From Flavobacterium jejuense (GTDB taxonomy: Bacteria; Bacteroidota; Bacteroidia; Flavobacteriales; Flavobacteriaceae): a stretch of DNA of 64,000 nucleotides. The position numbers were made by a program, and so were the translations under genes. Positions 24,946 through 33,648 of this stretch are shown here, one piece after another. The DNA lies in assembly GCF_006491595.2 (NCBI RefSeq), contig NZ_VEVQ02000005.1:287582-351581 (forward strand), in the 5' to 3' direction. Under the pieces are notes generated by a model. It saw nothing but the letters and a program-made list of their open reading frames with translations, made no database searches and was not told where the DNA came from. How positions within the stretch are numbered: position 1 is the stretch's first letter; every line of letters starts with the position of its first letter.

Positions 24946-25704
24946 ATGTTACTAATCCTTTCCGTAATTCTGACATGCCTTGTAGCACTAGGCTTAGTTA
25001 AATTGATTGATAAATTTCTGCCAGGTGGAGCTAGACCTATAGTTTCTATACTATTATGGGCTGCAACTTTTTTCTTAGCATATCTTATTTATGAATCTGT
25101 TATGAAACCAATTCGTTTTGATGAAGCTAAGAATGACCGTTATAAAGTTGCTGTTCAAACATTAATGGATCTTAAAAAAGCACAATTAGGCTATAAAAAA
25201 GTCAATGGTGATTACGCTGATTCGTTTGATAAATTAGTAACTTTTATTGATAATGGGACTTTTGATATAATAACAAGAAGAGATACTACTATAATTGATC
25301 GTAAGAAAAATAAAGCTTTTAACCTTACAGTAAATGAAAAAGGTGAAGGAGGGTTCTTCAAAGATACTGTAATCATTAATAAAATTGGTACTGTTTCAGT
25401 TAAAGATTCTCTATTTAGAGGAACTGACAGATACAGAAATTTAAGTTCAGTTAAATATAAAGATATCGAAGTACCGGTAGAAATGAAAACAAGTTTTGTT
25501 ATCAGAAATGAAACTAAACTTCCTGTTTTTGAAGCTACAATAGATAAAAATGCACTTTTAGCAGATTTAGATCAAGATTTATTAGCTCAAGAAAGTAAAG
25601 TTGAAGATATCAACGAAATTAACGGTGATAAAATTACTTTAGGTTCTTTAGTGGACGTAACTCTATCTGGAAACTGGCCAAAAAGATATGGTAATAACGA
25701 CTAA
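24946..25704 (+). CDS. Conserved membrane-anchored protein of unknown function
   Basis: 252 residues. Two N-terminal membrane helices (about 1-20 and 30-50) are followed by a long soluble part that begins with a helical stretch (KVAVQTLMDLKKAQLGYKKVNGDYADSFDKLVTFI), reminiscent of pilin-like or periplasmic domains, then beta-rich sequence. It is well conserved in Flavobacteriaceae as the gene before DUF3822 and rsmD. Overlap of 17 bases with the next gene points to an operon. Confidence 0.7.
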   Translation: MLLILSVILTCLVALGLVKLIDKFLPGGARPIVSILLWAATFFLAYLIYESVMKPIRFDEAKNDRYKVAVQTLMDLKKAQLGYKKVNGDYADSFDKLVTFIDNGTFDIITRRDTTIIDRKKNKAFNLTVNEKGEGGFFKDTVIINKIGTVSVKDSLFRGTDRYRNLSSVKYKDIEVPVEMKTSFVIRNETKLPVFEATIDKNALLADLDQDLLAQESKVEDINEINGDKITLGSLVDVTLSGNWPKRYGNND

Positions 25705-26500
25705 CGATATTACAACCAAAAATTATAAAAAGTTGTCCATTCAGGTTTCTCTGAGTGGACTTTCTTTTTGTGTTTTTGATTTAATTACAAAAAAAATAAT
25801 TGCATTCAATACTGTAGAATTCATTAAAAGTAATGTAATAGAAGAGCAATTATGGAAAGTTTTTGTGGATAACAATATTCTTTCTAATGCATACGATGAA
25901 ATTATTGTACTACATGACAATTGTTTAAATAGCTTTGTCCCAAATTCGTTATTTGATTCTAATTTTTTAGGTAGTTATCTTCAATATAACGTAAAAGTAT
26001 TTGATAATGACTTCTTCGCATTTGACAAACTAGATAATTATGATTTAAGTAATGTACATGTTCCATATGTAAATATTAACAATTTCTTATTGGACCAATA
26101 CGCTTCTTTCGATTATAAAAACGTAAATTCGATACTAGTAAAAAAAATACTAGATATTTCTATAGGAAATGATGAAAAAGAAGTTTTTGTTCATATTCAA
26201 AAAGGTCACTTTGAAATTGTTGTAGTAAAAAATCAACAATTATTGCTTTTTAATTCATTTGAATATGCAACTCCTGAAGATTTTATTTACTATATTTTAT
26301 TTACATATGAACAATTACAATTGAATCCAGAATCCGTTTTAGTACATTTATTTGGGCTAATAGAGAAAACGGATGACTATTTTAAAATCGCGTATAAGTT
26401 TATCAGAAATTGTAATTTATTACAAGTCAATAAATGGATTACAATTTTAGACAAAACTGAAACCGAAATCCGCAATAACTTTATACTCTTTCATTCATGA
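25688..26500 (+). CDS. DUF3822 family protein
   Basis: 270 residues. LSIQVSLSGLSFCVFDLITKKIIAF at the start and the central FVHIQKGHFEIVVVKNQQLLLFNSFEYATPEDFIYYILFTYEQL match DUF3822, a Bacteroidota family with an actin/hexokinase-like fold that lies next to rsmD in many genomes. Function is unknown. It overlaps its upstream neighbour by 17 bases and rsmD by four (ATGA). Confidence 0.88.
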   Translation: MVITTNDITTKNYKKLSIQVSLSGLSFCVFDLITKKIIAFNTVEFIKSNVIEEQLWKVFVDNNILSNAYDEIIVLHDNCLNSFVPNSLFDSNFLGSYLQYNVKVFDNDFFAFDKLDNYDLSNVHVPYVNINNFLLDQYASFDYKNVNSILVKKILDISIGNDEKEVFVHIQKGHFEIVVVKNQQLLLFNSFEYATPEDFIYYILFTYEQLQLNPESVLVHLFGLIEKTDDYFKIAYKFIRNCNLLQVNKWITILDKTETEIRNNFILFHS

Positions 26501-27081
26501 GAATTATTTCTGGTAAACACAAAGGAAAAAGAATACAAGCTCCTAAAAAACTACCTGTTAGACCTACAACAGACATGGCAAAAGAAGCTTTATTTAATAT
26601 CCTTAATAATTATTTCAACTTTAGCGATTTAAAAATATTAGAACTATTTGCTGGAACTGGAAATATAGGGTATGAATTTACTTCAAGAGGTAACAATAGT
26701 GTTATTGCCATAGATGCAGATTTAGGTTGTATTGCATTCATTAAAAAAATAGCAACAGAATTAGACTTAGATATTTCTGCCATAAAATCGGATACTTTTA
26801 AATATTTAGAAAGATGTAACTCTTCTTTTGACATTATTTTTGCAGATCCTCCTTATGATTTAACACAAGAGAATTTTGAAAAAATAGCTTTACAGATATT
26901 TGAAAATAAAATTTTAGACGAAGAGGGTATGCTTATTATTGAACATTCTAAGCACACAAAACTAGATCATTTAATTAATTTTTCATTCTCAAAACATTAT
27001 GGAGGGACTGTTTTCTCCTTTTTTGAATTTGATTTTGATGAAGAAGAGATTGTTAAAGAGGAAAATGAAGAAGATTTTTAA
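26497..27081 (+). CDS. rsmD: RsmD family 16S rRNA guanine-N2 methyltransferase
   Basis: 194 residues. Family start MRIISGKHKGKRIQAPKKLPVRPTTDMAKEALFNIL, SAM motif LKILELFAGTGNIGYEFTSRG and catalytic motif DIIFADPPYDL. RsmD methylates G966 of 16S rRNA in E. coli numbering. An acidic C-terminal tail follows the catalytic domain. It is the last gene of the 24946 operon. Confidence 0.95.
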   Translation: MRIISGKHKGKRIQAPKKLPVRPTTDMAKEALFNILNNYFNFSDLKILELFAGTGNIGYEFTSRGNNSVIAIDADLGCIAFIKKIATELDLDISAIKSDTFKYLERCNSSFDIIFADPPYDLTQENFEKIALQIFENKILDEEGMLIIEHSKHTKLDHLINFSFSKHYGGTVFSFFEFDFDEEEIVKEENEEDF

Positions 27082-27276
27082 TCATTTAAATTCTTTAACC
27101 ATTTTTAGAATAGTTTCTATTCCTTTTTGAGTTTCATCTTCATTCTCAAAATAGAATTTTTCATCACTATTTTCTAATTTTTCTTCCACAAACAAAGCAA
27201 TACTTTCAATAATTTCTGCATTATCAATAGAAAGAATTTGCTTCATTAATTCAATTTTTAAATTTTGAGTTTTCAT
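27082..27276 (-). CDS. Small conserved-looking protein, antitoxin-like
   Basis: 64 residues, highly charged: KIELMKQILSIDNAEIIESIALFVEEKLENSDEKFY. The N-terminal helix pair resembles short flavobacterial antitoxin-type proteins, but no toxin gene is adjacent. Its stop touches the stop of rsmD without spacing, in convergent orientation. It may be a solitary relic of a toxin-antitoxin pair. Confidence 0.45.
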   Translation of the reverse strand: MKTQNLKIELMKQILSIDNAEIIESIALFVEEKLENSDEKFYFENEDETQKGIETILKMVKEFK

Positions 27277-27441
27277 ACGTTATTTTTTTATAGATTAACC
27301 ATCATTACTAATAAAATTGGTGAAATAGCACCTACTTTACTATGATATGGATTTTATCAAATTTAGCTAAAATTAAATTTTAAGAAGAATGATAATTGAT
27401 TATTTAACGTATAAATAACATTTTAAGAGATAATAAAAAAA

Positions 27442-27759
27442 GCAGACCTATAAGCCGGATTCTGTCTCCAATAAATCGGAGCCTTATCATTTATCTAGTT
27501 CCAATATTACTATTGAAATCAAGCTGCCTACCCTTCAACATCGAACGAGTCGCTCTTATCTAACCGAAGCTAGAATTGTTGATATACTTGGCATTTCACC
27601 GCATAGAGTTTACCTGGTTTCACTACAGCATTATCTGTACATACTTTCTGTTGCACTTGTCCTCACCTTTCGATGGATGGGCGTTACCCATTATGCTACT
27701 CTTTGGTGTCCGGACTTTCCTCCCTTCCGATAAATCGAAACGACGATAAGGCGGTCTGC
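27442..27759 (-). ncRNA. rnpB: RNase P RNA
   Basis: Read on the minus strand, the sequence begins GCAGACCGCC and ends GGCTTATAGGTCTGC followed by a T run. The ends pair perfectly as helix P1 (27753-27759 with 27442-27448). The 3' part (plus-strand GCAGACCTATAAGCCGGATTCTGT region, 27442-27466) and the conserved GAGGAAAGTCCGGAC segment near the 5' end (reverse complement at about 27709-27725) are universal type A RNase P landmarks. It cleaves tRNA 5' leaders together with RnpA. Confidence 0.95.
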
Positions 27760-27763
27760 GGTG

Positions 27764-27771
27764 CAAACTTA
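27764..27771 (-). promoter_or_regulatory. -7 element of rnpB
   Basis: Minus strand TAAGTTTG, an exact TAnnTTTG, ending five bases before the predicted 5' end of the RNA. The position agrees with helix P1 as the mature end. Confidence 0.6.
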
Positions 27772-27880
27772 CAATAAATTTAATTCTGAAAATAATAAAA
27801 TTAGTTCCACTTTAACATTACTTTAAATGTAAATAACTATAAAATTGGTAACTTTAGGAAAACAATTAAAATAACCAACT

Positions 27881-28171
27881 ATGAAAGAAAGATATCATTA
27901 CGCGTCAGTGTCTGAAGCCTTAGCATTATTAAAAGAAAAAGGTTACGAGTATGATTTTAATATTAATGAGCACGAAATTGAACAAAACCCAGAATATTTT
28001 GAAATTCATCATGTATATCGATATGAAGGAAATACCAATCCTGATGATGAATCTTGGGTTTATGGAATTCAATCTAAAGAAGGTAAAAAAGGTGTTTTTG
28101 TTAATGGCTCTTCATCAGACTCCTCTGCAGAAGTCATCAAATTTCTACATAAATTGGCTATAAAAGAATAA
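27881..28171 (+). CDS. Conserved small protein of unknown function
   Basis: 96 residues, acidic: [62 protein letters not shown]. It is widespread in Flavobacteriaceae and sometimes mislabelled phosphoribosylpyrophosphate synthetase, whose motifs are absent here. Single gene with a terminator directly after it. Confidence 0.75.
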   Translation: MKERYHYASVSEALALLKEKGYEYDFNINEHEIEQNPEYFEIHHVYRYEGNTNPDDESWVYGIQSKEGKKGVFVNGSSSDSSAEVIKFLHKLAIKE

Positions 28172-28208
28172 AAAAAGGTGCGCTTTATAGTTAAAATGCA
28201 CCTTTTTT
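28171..28208. terminator. Bidirectional terminator
   Basis: AAAAAAGGTGC / GCACCTTTTTT stem between convergent genes, with A and T runs on either side. It ends both the 27881 gene and the tyrosinase operon. Confidence 0.9.
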
Positions 28209-28225
28209 GTTTTTATCTGTAATTC

Positions 28226-29845
28226 TTATTTTTGGGTATCTAATTCATAAGCGTTTGATTTTGGAATTTTAGCATCCCATTCTGCCTTTTGACTTAATAA
28301 CCAGCTAAAATCTCCAGACAATTGATCTGCTGTAGTAAATTGTCCATTGCTAACTCCATTGTAAATTCCAGCACTTGAATGACATCCAATGCAACTTTCT
28401 GTACCAAAAACAGTAATATCACTTGCAGGATTTGCTTCCATTAAATTTGAAGCAGATTGATTTCCGCCTTGAAAAAAGGTTTCCATAGTGATATTGGTTA
28501 ACAAGGCTATATTAGGCTCACCTCCTGATTTATTGGTTACAGAACCAGGTAATTTATACCCTTCTTCTGTATGTGAATCTGGAACAGCATTTTGATTTAA
28601 TGGATATTGTGTATCAATTAATTGATAATATTGGAAAACACTTTTTTGTGATTTAAAATACGCTTGCATTTTTTTATTAATTTGTTGCACACGAATAGGA
28701 ATATCTACCATTCGCTTCGCTTGTGTTTTCATCACCTCACTGTTTGCAAAGTATTTATCGGTAGTATCTCCAGAAATGGTCCAATAATCACCATGTACAC
28801 CTGTATTATGAGTAAAGGTTGTCCCTCCATTTGTGACATCTACATTTACAGGACAGATCTCACATTCTGGATCCGTTAATGACGGATGAATAATAGTTTT
28901 TTTACCCTCTTTTTCTACTACATTTTGATCTAAATTATCAATATGTTCAAAAGTTGACCAAACCCATTGCTTTCCTGTTGGTGTTTTTTGACTGATATGA
29001 AACCCAATCATTCCTAACTCTTTTTTTACCAAATTCCCAGAAGCATCAAAAACATAACCCCAATTTCTATAATAACGTTCTTTGTGGTCCGTATCATTTA
29101 AGATTTTCCAAGCAAATTTAATTTCTACAGCTCCTAATGAATCTTTTTTATAATTTCCAGCTGGAAAATTAGCAATTGCTCCATTTTTAGAAAATGCTAT
29201 TTGACCATTGATATTATACAATTTGTTTTTTACAACATAATCAAACTCTTCTTTATTCATCAATACTTCATAGTACACTTCATTTCCATTTTGATCAAAT
29301 AATTTTCCTGCAAAAGCCTGATCAGTTTCATCAGCAACATTTTTAGATCTTATTTTATGTGTAGGTGTTTCTGAAGACAAATAGACTCTAACTGTACTTT
29401 CTTCCAACATACTAGCTGTAAGATTTTTATAGCCTGTTTTTTCTCTTGGACTTTCCCAAGGTGCAGGTACTCCTCCATCCTTTCTGTATACTTGAAAAGC
29501 TTCTTTCCATCCTAACCAGGTAGCTTTTCCTTCATCTGTGAAATTAGGTTTTGCTTTACCCTCTTTATCTCTTGGCCAAAAAACAGCAACAAATGTTTTC
29601 CAACTATTTTGGTTAAAAACTTCATTTAATTGATAAATATCGCCCTCTTTTTTCAATCGCTCTTGTAATTCCGGATTCACATCTACTGGAATATTCGCTG
29701 ATAATTCAAAAGGTTCTTTTATTTTCTCATACTTATCCTTCTTTTTTTCGCATGAAGCGAAAAGTACTACTGTTACTAAGATAGCAAACATAGTAATGGA
29801 ATTCATAGCTTTATTTCTTCTACCTTTTTTCTGTTTTGTTTTCAT
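28226..29845 (-). CDS. Lipoprotein with one c-type haem motif (CxxCH)
   Basis: 539 residues from the ATG at 29845. A start 16 codons upstream would overlap the LodB gene and lengthen the leader, so it was not chosen. Lipobox LFASC with C32 after a hydrophobic segment predicts a lipoprotein. One haem motif, CIGCH (485-489), is followed by SSAGIYNG. The large middle part (about 50-480) has no recognised domain. It is the last gene of the tyrosinase-LodA operon, so an electron-accepting role for the quinone or flavin enzyme is possible (inference). Confidence 0.75.
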   Translation of the reverse strand: MKTKQKKGRRNKAMNSITMFAILVTVVLFASCEKKKDKYEKIKEPFELSANIPVDVNPELQERLKKEGDIYQLNEVFNQNSWKTFVAVFWPRDKEGKAKPNFTDEGKATWLGWKEAFQVYRKDGGVPAPWESPREKTGYKNLTASMLEESTVRVYLSSETPTHKIRSKNVADETDQAFAGKLFDQNGNEVYYEVLMNKEEFDYVVKNKLYNINGQIAFSKNGAIANFPAGNYKKDSLGAVEIKFAWKILNDTDHKERYYRNWGYVFDASGNLVKKELGMIGFHISQKTPTGKQWVWSTFEHIDNLDQNVVEKEGKKTIIHPSLTDPECEICPVNVDVTNGGTTFTHNTGVHGDYWTISGDTTDKYFANSEVMKTQAKRMVDIPIRVQQINKKMQAYFKSQKSVFQYYQLIDTQYPLNQNAVPDSHTEEGYKLPGSVTNKSGGEPNIALLTNITMETFFQGGNQSASNLMEANPASDITVFGTESCIGCHSSAGIYNGVSNGQFTTADQLSGDFSWLLSQKAEWDAKIPKSNAYELDTQK

Positions 29846-29868
29846 GTTGGTTAGTTTTAAATTTATAA

Positions 29869-30972
29869 TTAATTGTAGTGTCTCCTTTTCCAAAAAATAG
29901 CTTCTGAAAATCGTTTTTCTTGCTGATAATAACCCAATCTCTTTTCCTCATAAAGTTGAAAATCTTGTTTTATCAAATGGTTATATTTTTTTAATCCATT
30001 TTCTACTTTTTTTAGCGAATCAATAATTGCAAAACTTGCCCACTGGCTCATGACTAACGATTTGTATATTCCTAATGATGAAATAGGATCATAACTCGAA
30101 GCAGCATCACCAACTGCTAACCAACCTTCTCCTACAGAAGTTGATAAATATTGTGTTTGTGCTGCTACTAAAAATGGGGTAGTTTTAGTTTTAAAGGATA
30201 TTGTTCTTTCTCTAGTAATCTTGGTTTCTTGTAATAAAGTATCAAAATTAGCTGCTGATTTTATCTTTAAGTCATTCGCCAAATCGGAATCAGTCATATA
30301 ACCCAATACTAATTTATGATTTGGTAAGGTCGCACTGTACCACCAACCGTTTTCATTTGTTTCCACAACAATTCCTTCTTTTACTTTGACTTCATTATCT
30401 TGCTTTACATCATAAAAACGATAAATACCTACCTGTTTGTCACTTTTGACTTTTTTAATGCCTTGTAGAGTAGAAAAAGCTGCTTTTTTACCCGAAGCAT
30501 CAACCACAAATGAAGCAGTAACAAAAACCTTCTTGAAATCCGATTCACATTCTAATTGCCATTGAGAATTTTCTAATTCAGAAGACACACAACTTGTATT
30601 AAAATAAAAATCAACTGCCTTTAACTTGGCTTGTTCCATCATAAACTGATCAAACCGATTTCTATCTAAATTCCAACCGTATCCATAAGGTGAAAAAATA
30701 TATTCATTAGTATACAACTCATTAGAACCCCATAAAGAAGAAGTACCATAAGAAGAAGAAAAGTTACACGATAAAAAAGCCTCCCAAATGTTTAAATTTT
30801 GGAATTGCTTGGATGTTTGAGGTGGTAAGGTTTCACCAATTTTAAATGGATTTTCTATACTTTTATTTCGCTCAATAATAGCAACTCTGAGTGATTTATT
30901 CACTTTTTTTATAGCCAATGCCGTAGCACAACCTGCTACTCCTGCTCCTACTATTACTACATCATACCTCAT
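29869..30972 (-). CDS. lodB: LodB-like FAD-dependent oxidoreductase
   Basis: 367 residues. N-terminal Rossmann motif DVVIVGAGVAGCATAL, and the second FAD motif WLAVGDAASSYDPISSLGI, which together match the tryptophan-halogenase-like flavoproteins to which LodB belongs. In Marinomonas mediterranea LodB is required to form the cysteine tryptophylquinone of LodA. Here it is separated from the LodA gene only by a small gene, with a three-base gap to that gene. The halogenase lysine motif is not evident, in keeping with a maturase role. Confidence 0.85.
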   Translation of the reverse strand: MRYDVVIVGAGVAGCATALAIKKVNKSLRVAIIERNKSIENPFKIGETLPPQTSKQFQNLNIWEAFLSCNFSSSYGTSSLWGSNELYTNEYIFSPYGYGWNLDRNRFDQFMMEQAKLKAVDFYFNTSCVSSELENSQWQLECESDFKKVFVTASFVVDASGKKAAFSTLQGIKKVKSDKQVGIYRFYDVKQDNEVKVKEGIVVETNENGWWYSATLPNHKLVLGYMTDSDLANDLKIKSAANFDTLLQETKITRERTISFKTKTTPFLVAAQTQYLSTSVGEGWLAVGDAASSYDPISSLGIYKSLVMSQWASFAIIDSLKKVENGLKKYNHLIKQDFQLYEEKRLGYYQQEKRFSEAIFWKRRHYN

Positions 30973-30975
30973 CTT

Positions 30976-31419
30976 TTATACTTCATCTTGTTTTACAGCT
31001 ATCCATTGTGCTACAACCCCTGCAGGTGCTGTAGATTGTCCATTAGCTCCTGTTGGATGTGGAATTACTCTCACAATGGTTCCTACTATAGCTGGAACTT
31101 GATCCACTCCATTCACCCAATTGGGTACAAAATAGCCCACATAATTATAAATCCATTCGGCACCACCTACTACACCTTTTCCTTGAAATTGTATCGTAAA
31201 AGGATTGCCATAACCTATAGAACCGCTCAATTTTAATTCCCAACCTGGACCAAAAATTAATCCATCTAAAGTTTGCATAGGACCTTCATTAATTTTTATG
31301 GTTCCTCTTCCAAATTCTAACGAATCAAAATCAGCACTTACGTCTGGATTACTTAAAAAACTTCTGTACGTCCAAAGTCCCGTAAGAACTTCTGGAACTG
31401 CATTCATAGTTGTACTCAT
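30976..31419 (-). CDS. Small beta-rich protein of the LodA operon
   Basis: 147 residues, no signal peptide. The pattern GLWTYRSFLSNPD, GRGTIKINEG, LKLSGSIGYGNPFTIQFQGKG, AEWIYNYVGYFVPNW alternates strands and turns in a way that suggests a small beta-barrel (lipocalin- or avidin-like). No family is certain. Position between lodA and lodB, 18 bases after LodA and three before LodB, implies a direct role in the same pathway. Confidence 0.65.
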   Translation of the reverse strand: MSTTMNAVPEVLTGLWTYRSFLSNPDVSADFDSLEFGRGTIKINEGPMQTLDGLIFGPGWELKLSGSIGYGNPFTIQFQGKGVVGGAEWIYNYVGYFVPNWVNGVDQVPAIVGTIVRVIPHPTGANGQSTAPAGVVAQWIAVKQDEV

Positions 31420-31437
31420 ACTCTTTGTTTTTTTTAA

Positions 31438-33636
31438 TTATTTTCTCGATTTCGAACGAGTAGTATTTTGTCCAGAAATACGATCTCCTGGTTTAACAGG
31501 TGCTCCTAAAGCTTCGTCATTTCTTTCAATTTGAGAAAACGACCTGTTATTTCCATCGCCACTAGCTATTAAAAAACCTAAGTCTTTCCATGCTTGTACC
31601 ATTTGTAAATCACCTGCATTATTATCTGGAATTCCGGATGCCCAATACACCTGAGAACCGCTCGAATCAAAAACTACTATAGGTCTGTGAGCAGGCCACC
31701 AAGGGATATTATAAGCCGTTTGTTGCTGTACTGGGTCACCTGTAGAATCTGGATAGATGTTGTTCCAATTTTCATATGTGACATCTACATTTTGATCCGT
31801 ACATTCATGGAAATCAGCTTGCCATGGTACTCCTATGTATTTGGTTAAATCTCCTGGTTCTAACCCTTTTTCAAGATCTGGGGCAGTGCTACCATCTTTA
31901 TCTGCTATTGGTTGAGGAATACTTAATGCACCTGGAATATAAGAAGCATGTTTGATTCTAAAAGGTTCACTATAAATCGCTGGATTTTTCATAATCCAAG
32001 TCATTTCTGCACCTGGACAAAAAGCACCTCCAACTGCATTTCCTAAAACACCTCGATCAATTCCAATTCCTGTTGTAGGCGGTAAAGCCCAAGGATTAGA
32101 ACAATTAGGATTGCCCTCTTCCCATTCTTGGCATTCATTAACAAATTTACCAGCTGCCCATTGTTTTAAAAAGAATAATTGCGTAGGTCGCATGGCTAAG
32201 AATTTATCTACAGAAACATTTGTTAATGGATTATTACCGCAAAGCATTGGCATTAAACGAGGTTTGTTTGGAGATTTAGCATTCCCAACCACCGTATATT
32301 CATTGGTTTGATTCGTACCTCTCATGATTCCGAAAACAAATTGTCTCAGTTGAAAATTAGGATCTTCACCATTACTTGGCGGTTGCGAAAGCGCGGTCTG
32401 ACTCAAATTACCTCCTGTACCTCTATTATGAGGATCTCCTCCATCACTAGGGTCAAAAGTCATAGTGAAAGTGGTTTGTTCATAAGGTCTTCTAAAAATA
32501 GGCCAAATGTCTCTGTAAAATTTCGGATAATAATCAGGATTAAAACGAGCAGCATTTTTCCACAAATCAAATTCTTCTTTCGTAGCTGGACTATTATTTT
32601 CTGTATCGAAAGGTGGTACTCCAAATAATCTTGGTTCATAAGCCATGTTTCTTACAAAAATATCATACATAGTTTCATCCATTGTAATCATATCTTCCAT
32701 TTCAGGAGCATATCTAGGATAACCTACTACGACCCAAGCAGGAATTTGAACATCCATACTGGCTTTGGTCTTAGTTTTAATTTCCTTATCTCCATCATAA
32801 GTGATATCAATAAAGGTATATTCAATTTTAGCCGTTACAGGGCCATCTGAAGTATCGTCAAACCAACCGTTATTATTCACAAAACTTTCAATAACTGGTG
32901 TTTTAGTCGAACCCGAATTCCCATTTCCTCCTAAAACTAGCAAACGAATATTCTTGTCTTGTTCGTTCACAAATAAACTTCCTAAAGTTTCAATTGCATT
33001 TGGTTTAATATCTGATGGTGGAAAAGTCTGTGGATAAGAAACTTTTTTATTCTTACTAGTATCTAGTTTCTTACTTTCAGAACCAAATTTAGCAAAAGCC
33101 CCTTGGTTATTTTTTAAATTCACAGTAACTGGTCCAGGGTCAATGATTAATTGCCTTCTTAAATCAGGTTGGGTTACTTCTGGGTTACGTAAAGGATGAT
33201 CAGGAGCATATCCATGTTGTCCATTGGTTTCTTGAAATTCGTACCAAGAAGCCTTTTTATTGGCCAAATGCACGGTCCAATCGATATCTGTTACGGTACC
33301 CTCTACTAATCTAGGAGCAGTAACAGCAGTTTGGTAAATAAAATTATATTTGCCGCCTACTTTGATTTCTTTTCCGTTTTTATCCTTTTCATCTTCATAA
33401 GCAAAAACACGAAATCGTGCGGCTTGCTTTTTAATTTTAGATAAATCATTATCATCTTTAAAAGAAGATACGCGTACAGGATTTCCTGCTTTATCTTGTT
33501 TCTCTTTTCCAGAAGCATCACAATCAATAGGCAAAGCTCCTGGTTGTTCTGGTGCGATGTAAAATTGATCAGAATTTCCTAATCTCGCGATTCCAATACT
33601 TGGATGTATCTTAAATGTAGTATATGATTTGCTCAT
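31438..33636 (-). CDS. lodA: LodA/GoxA-type quinoprotein oxidase (CTQ family)
   Basis: 732 residues. The N terminus FKIHPSIGIARLGNSDQFYIAPE and C-terminal WWPAHRPIVVF are hallmarks of LodA-like amino-acid oxidases (L-lysine epsilon-oxidase, glycine oxidase). Candidate cofactor residues are C540 (GGAFCPGAEMTW) and W605 (GVPWQADF), 65 residues apart, the same spacing as Cys516-Trp581 in Marinomonas LodA. The LodA aspartate at -4 from the cysteine is not matched here (G536). Members oxidatively deaminate amino acids and release hydrogen peroxide; the substrate here is unknown. No signal peptide. Confidence 0.9.
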   Translation of the reverse strand: MSKSYTTFKIHPSIGIARLGNSDQFYIAPEQPGALPIDCDASGKEKQDKAGNPVRVSSFKDDNDLSKIKKQAARFRVFAYEDEKDKNGKEIKVGGKYNFIYQTAVTAPRLVEGTVTDIDWTVHLANKKASWYEFQETNGQHGYAPDHPLRNPEVTQPDLRRQLIIDPGPVTVNLKNNQGAFAKFGSESKKLDTSKNKKVSYPQTFPPSDIKPNAIETLGSLFVNEQDKNIRLLVLGGNGNSGSTKTPVIESFVNNNGWFDDTSDGPVTAKIEYTFIDITYDGDKEIKTKTKASMDVQIPAWVVVGYPRYAPEMEDMITMDETMYDIFVRNMAYEPRLFGVPPFDTENNSPATKEEFDLWKNAARFNPDYYPKFYRDIWPIFRRPYEQTTFTMTFDPSDGGDPHNRGTGGNLSQTALSQPPSNGEDPNFQLRQFVFGIMRGTNQTNEYTVVGNAKSPNKPRLMPMLCGNNPLTNVSVDKFLAMRPTQLFFLKQWAAGKFVNECQEWEEGNPNCSNPWALPPTTGIGIDRGVLGNAVGGAFCPGAEMTWIMKNPAIYSEPFRIKHASYIPGALSIPQPIADKDGSTAPDLEKGLEPGDLTKYIGVPWQADFHECTDQNVDVTYENWNNIYPDSTGDPVQQQTAYNIPWWPAHRPIVVFDSSGSQVYWASGIPDNNAGDLQMVQAWKDLGFLIASGDGNNRSFSQIERNDEALGAPVKPGDRISGQNTTRSKSRK

Positions 33637-33648
33637 TTGTTTGTGTTT

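Noticed and set aside
29846..29893. Upstream start for the haem lipoprotein
   Set aside because: It would overlap the LodB gene and place 47 residues before the lipobox; the ATG at 29845 gives a normal length leader after a 23-base gap.
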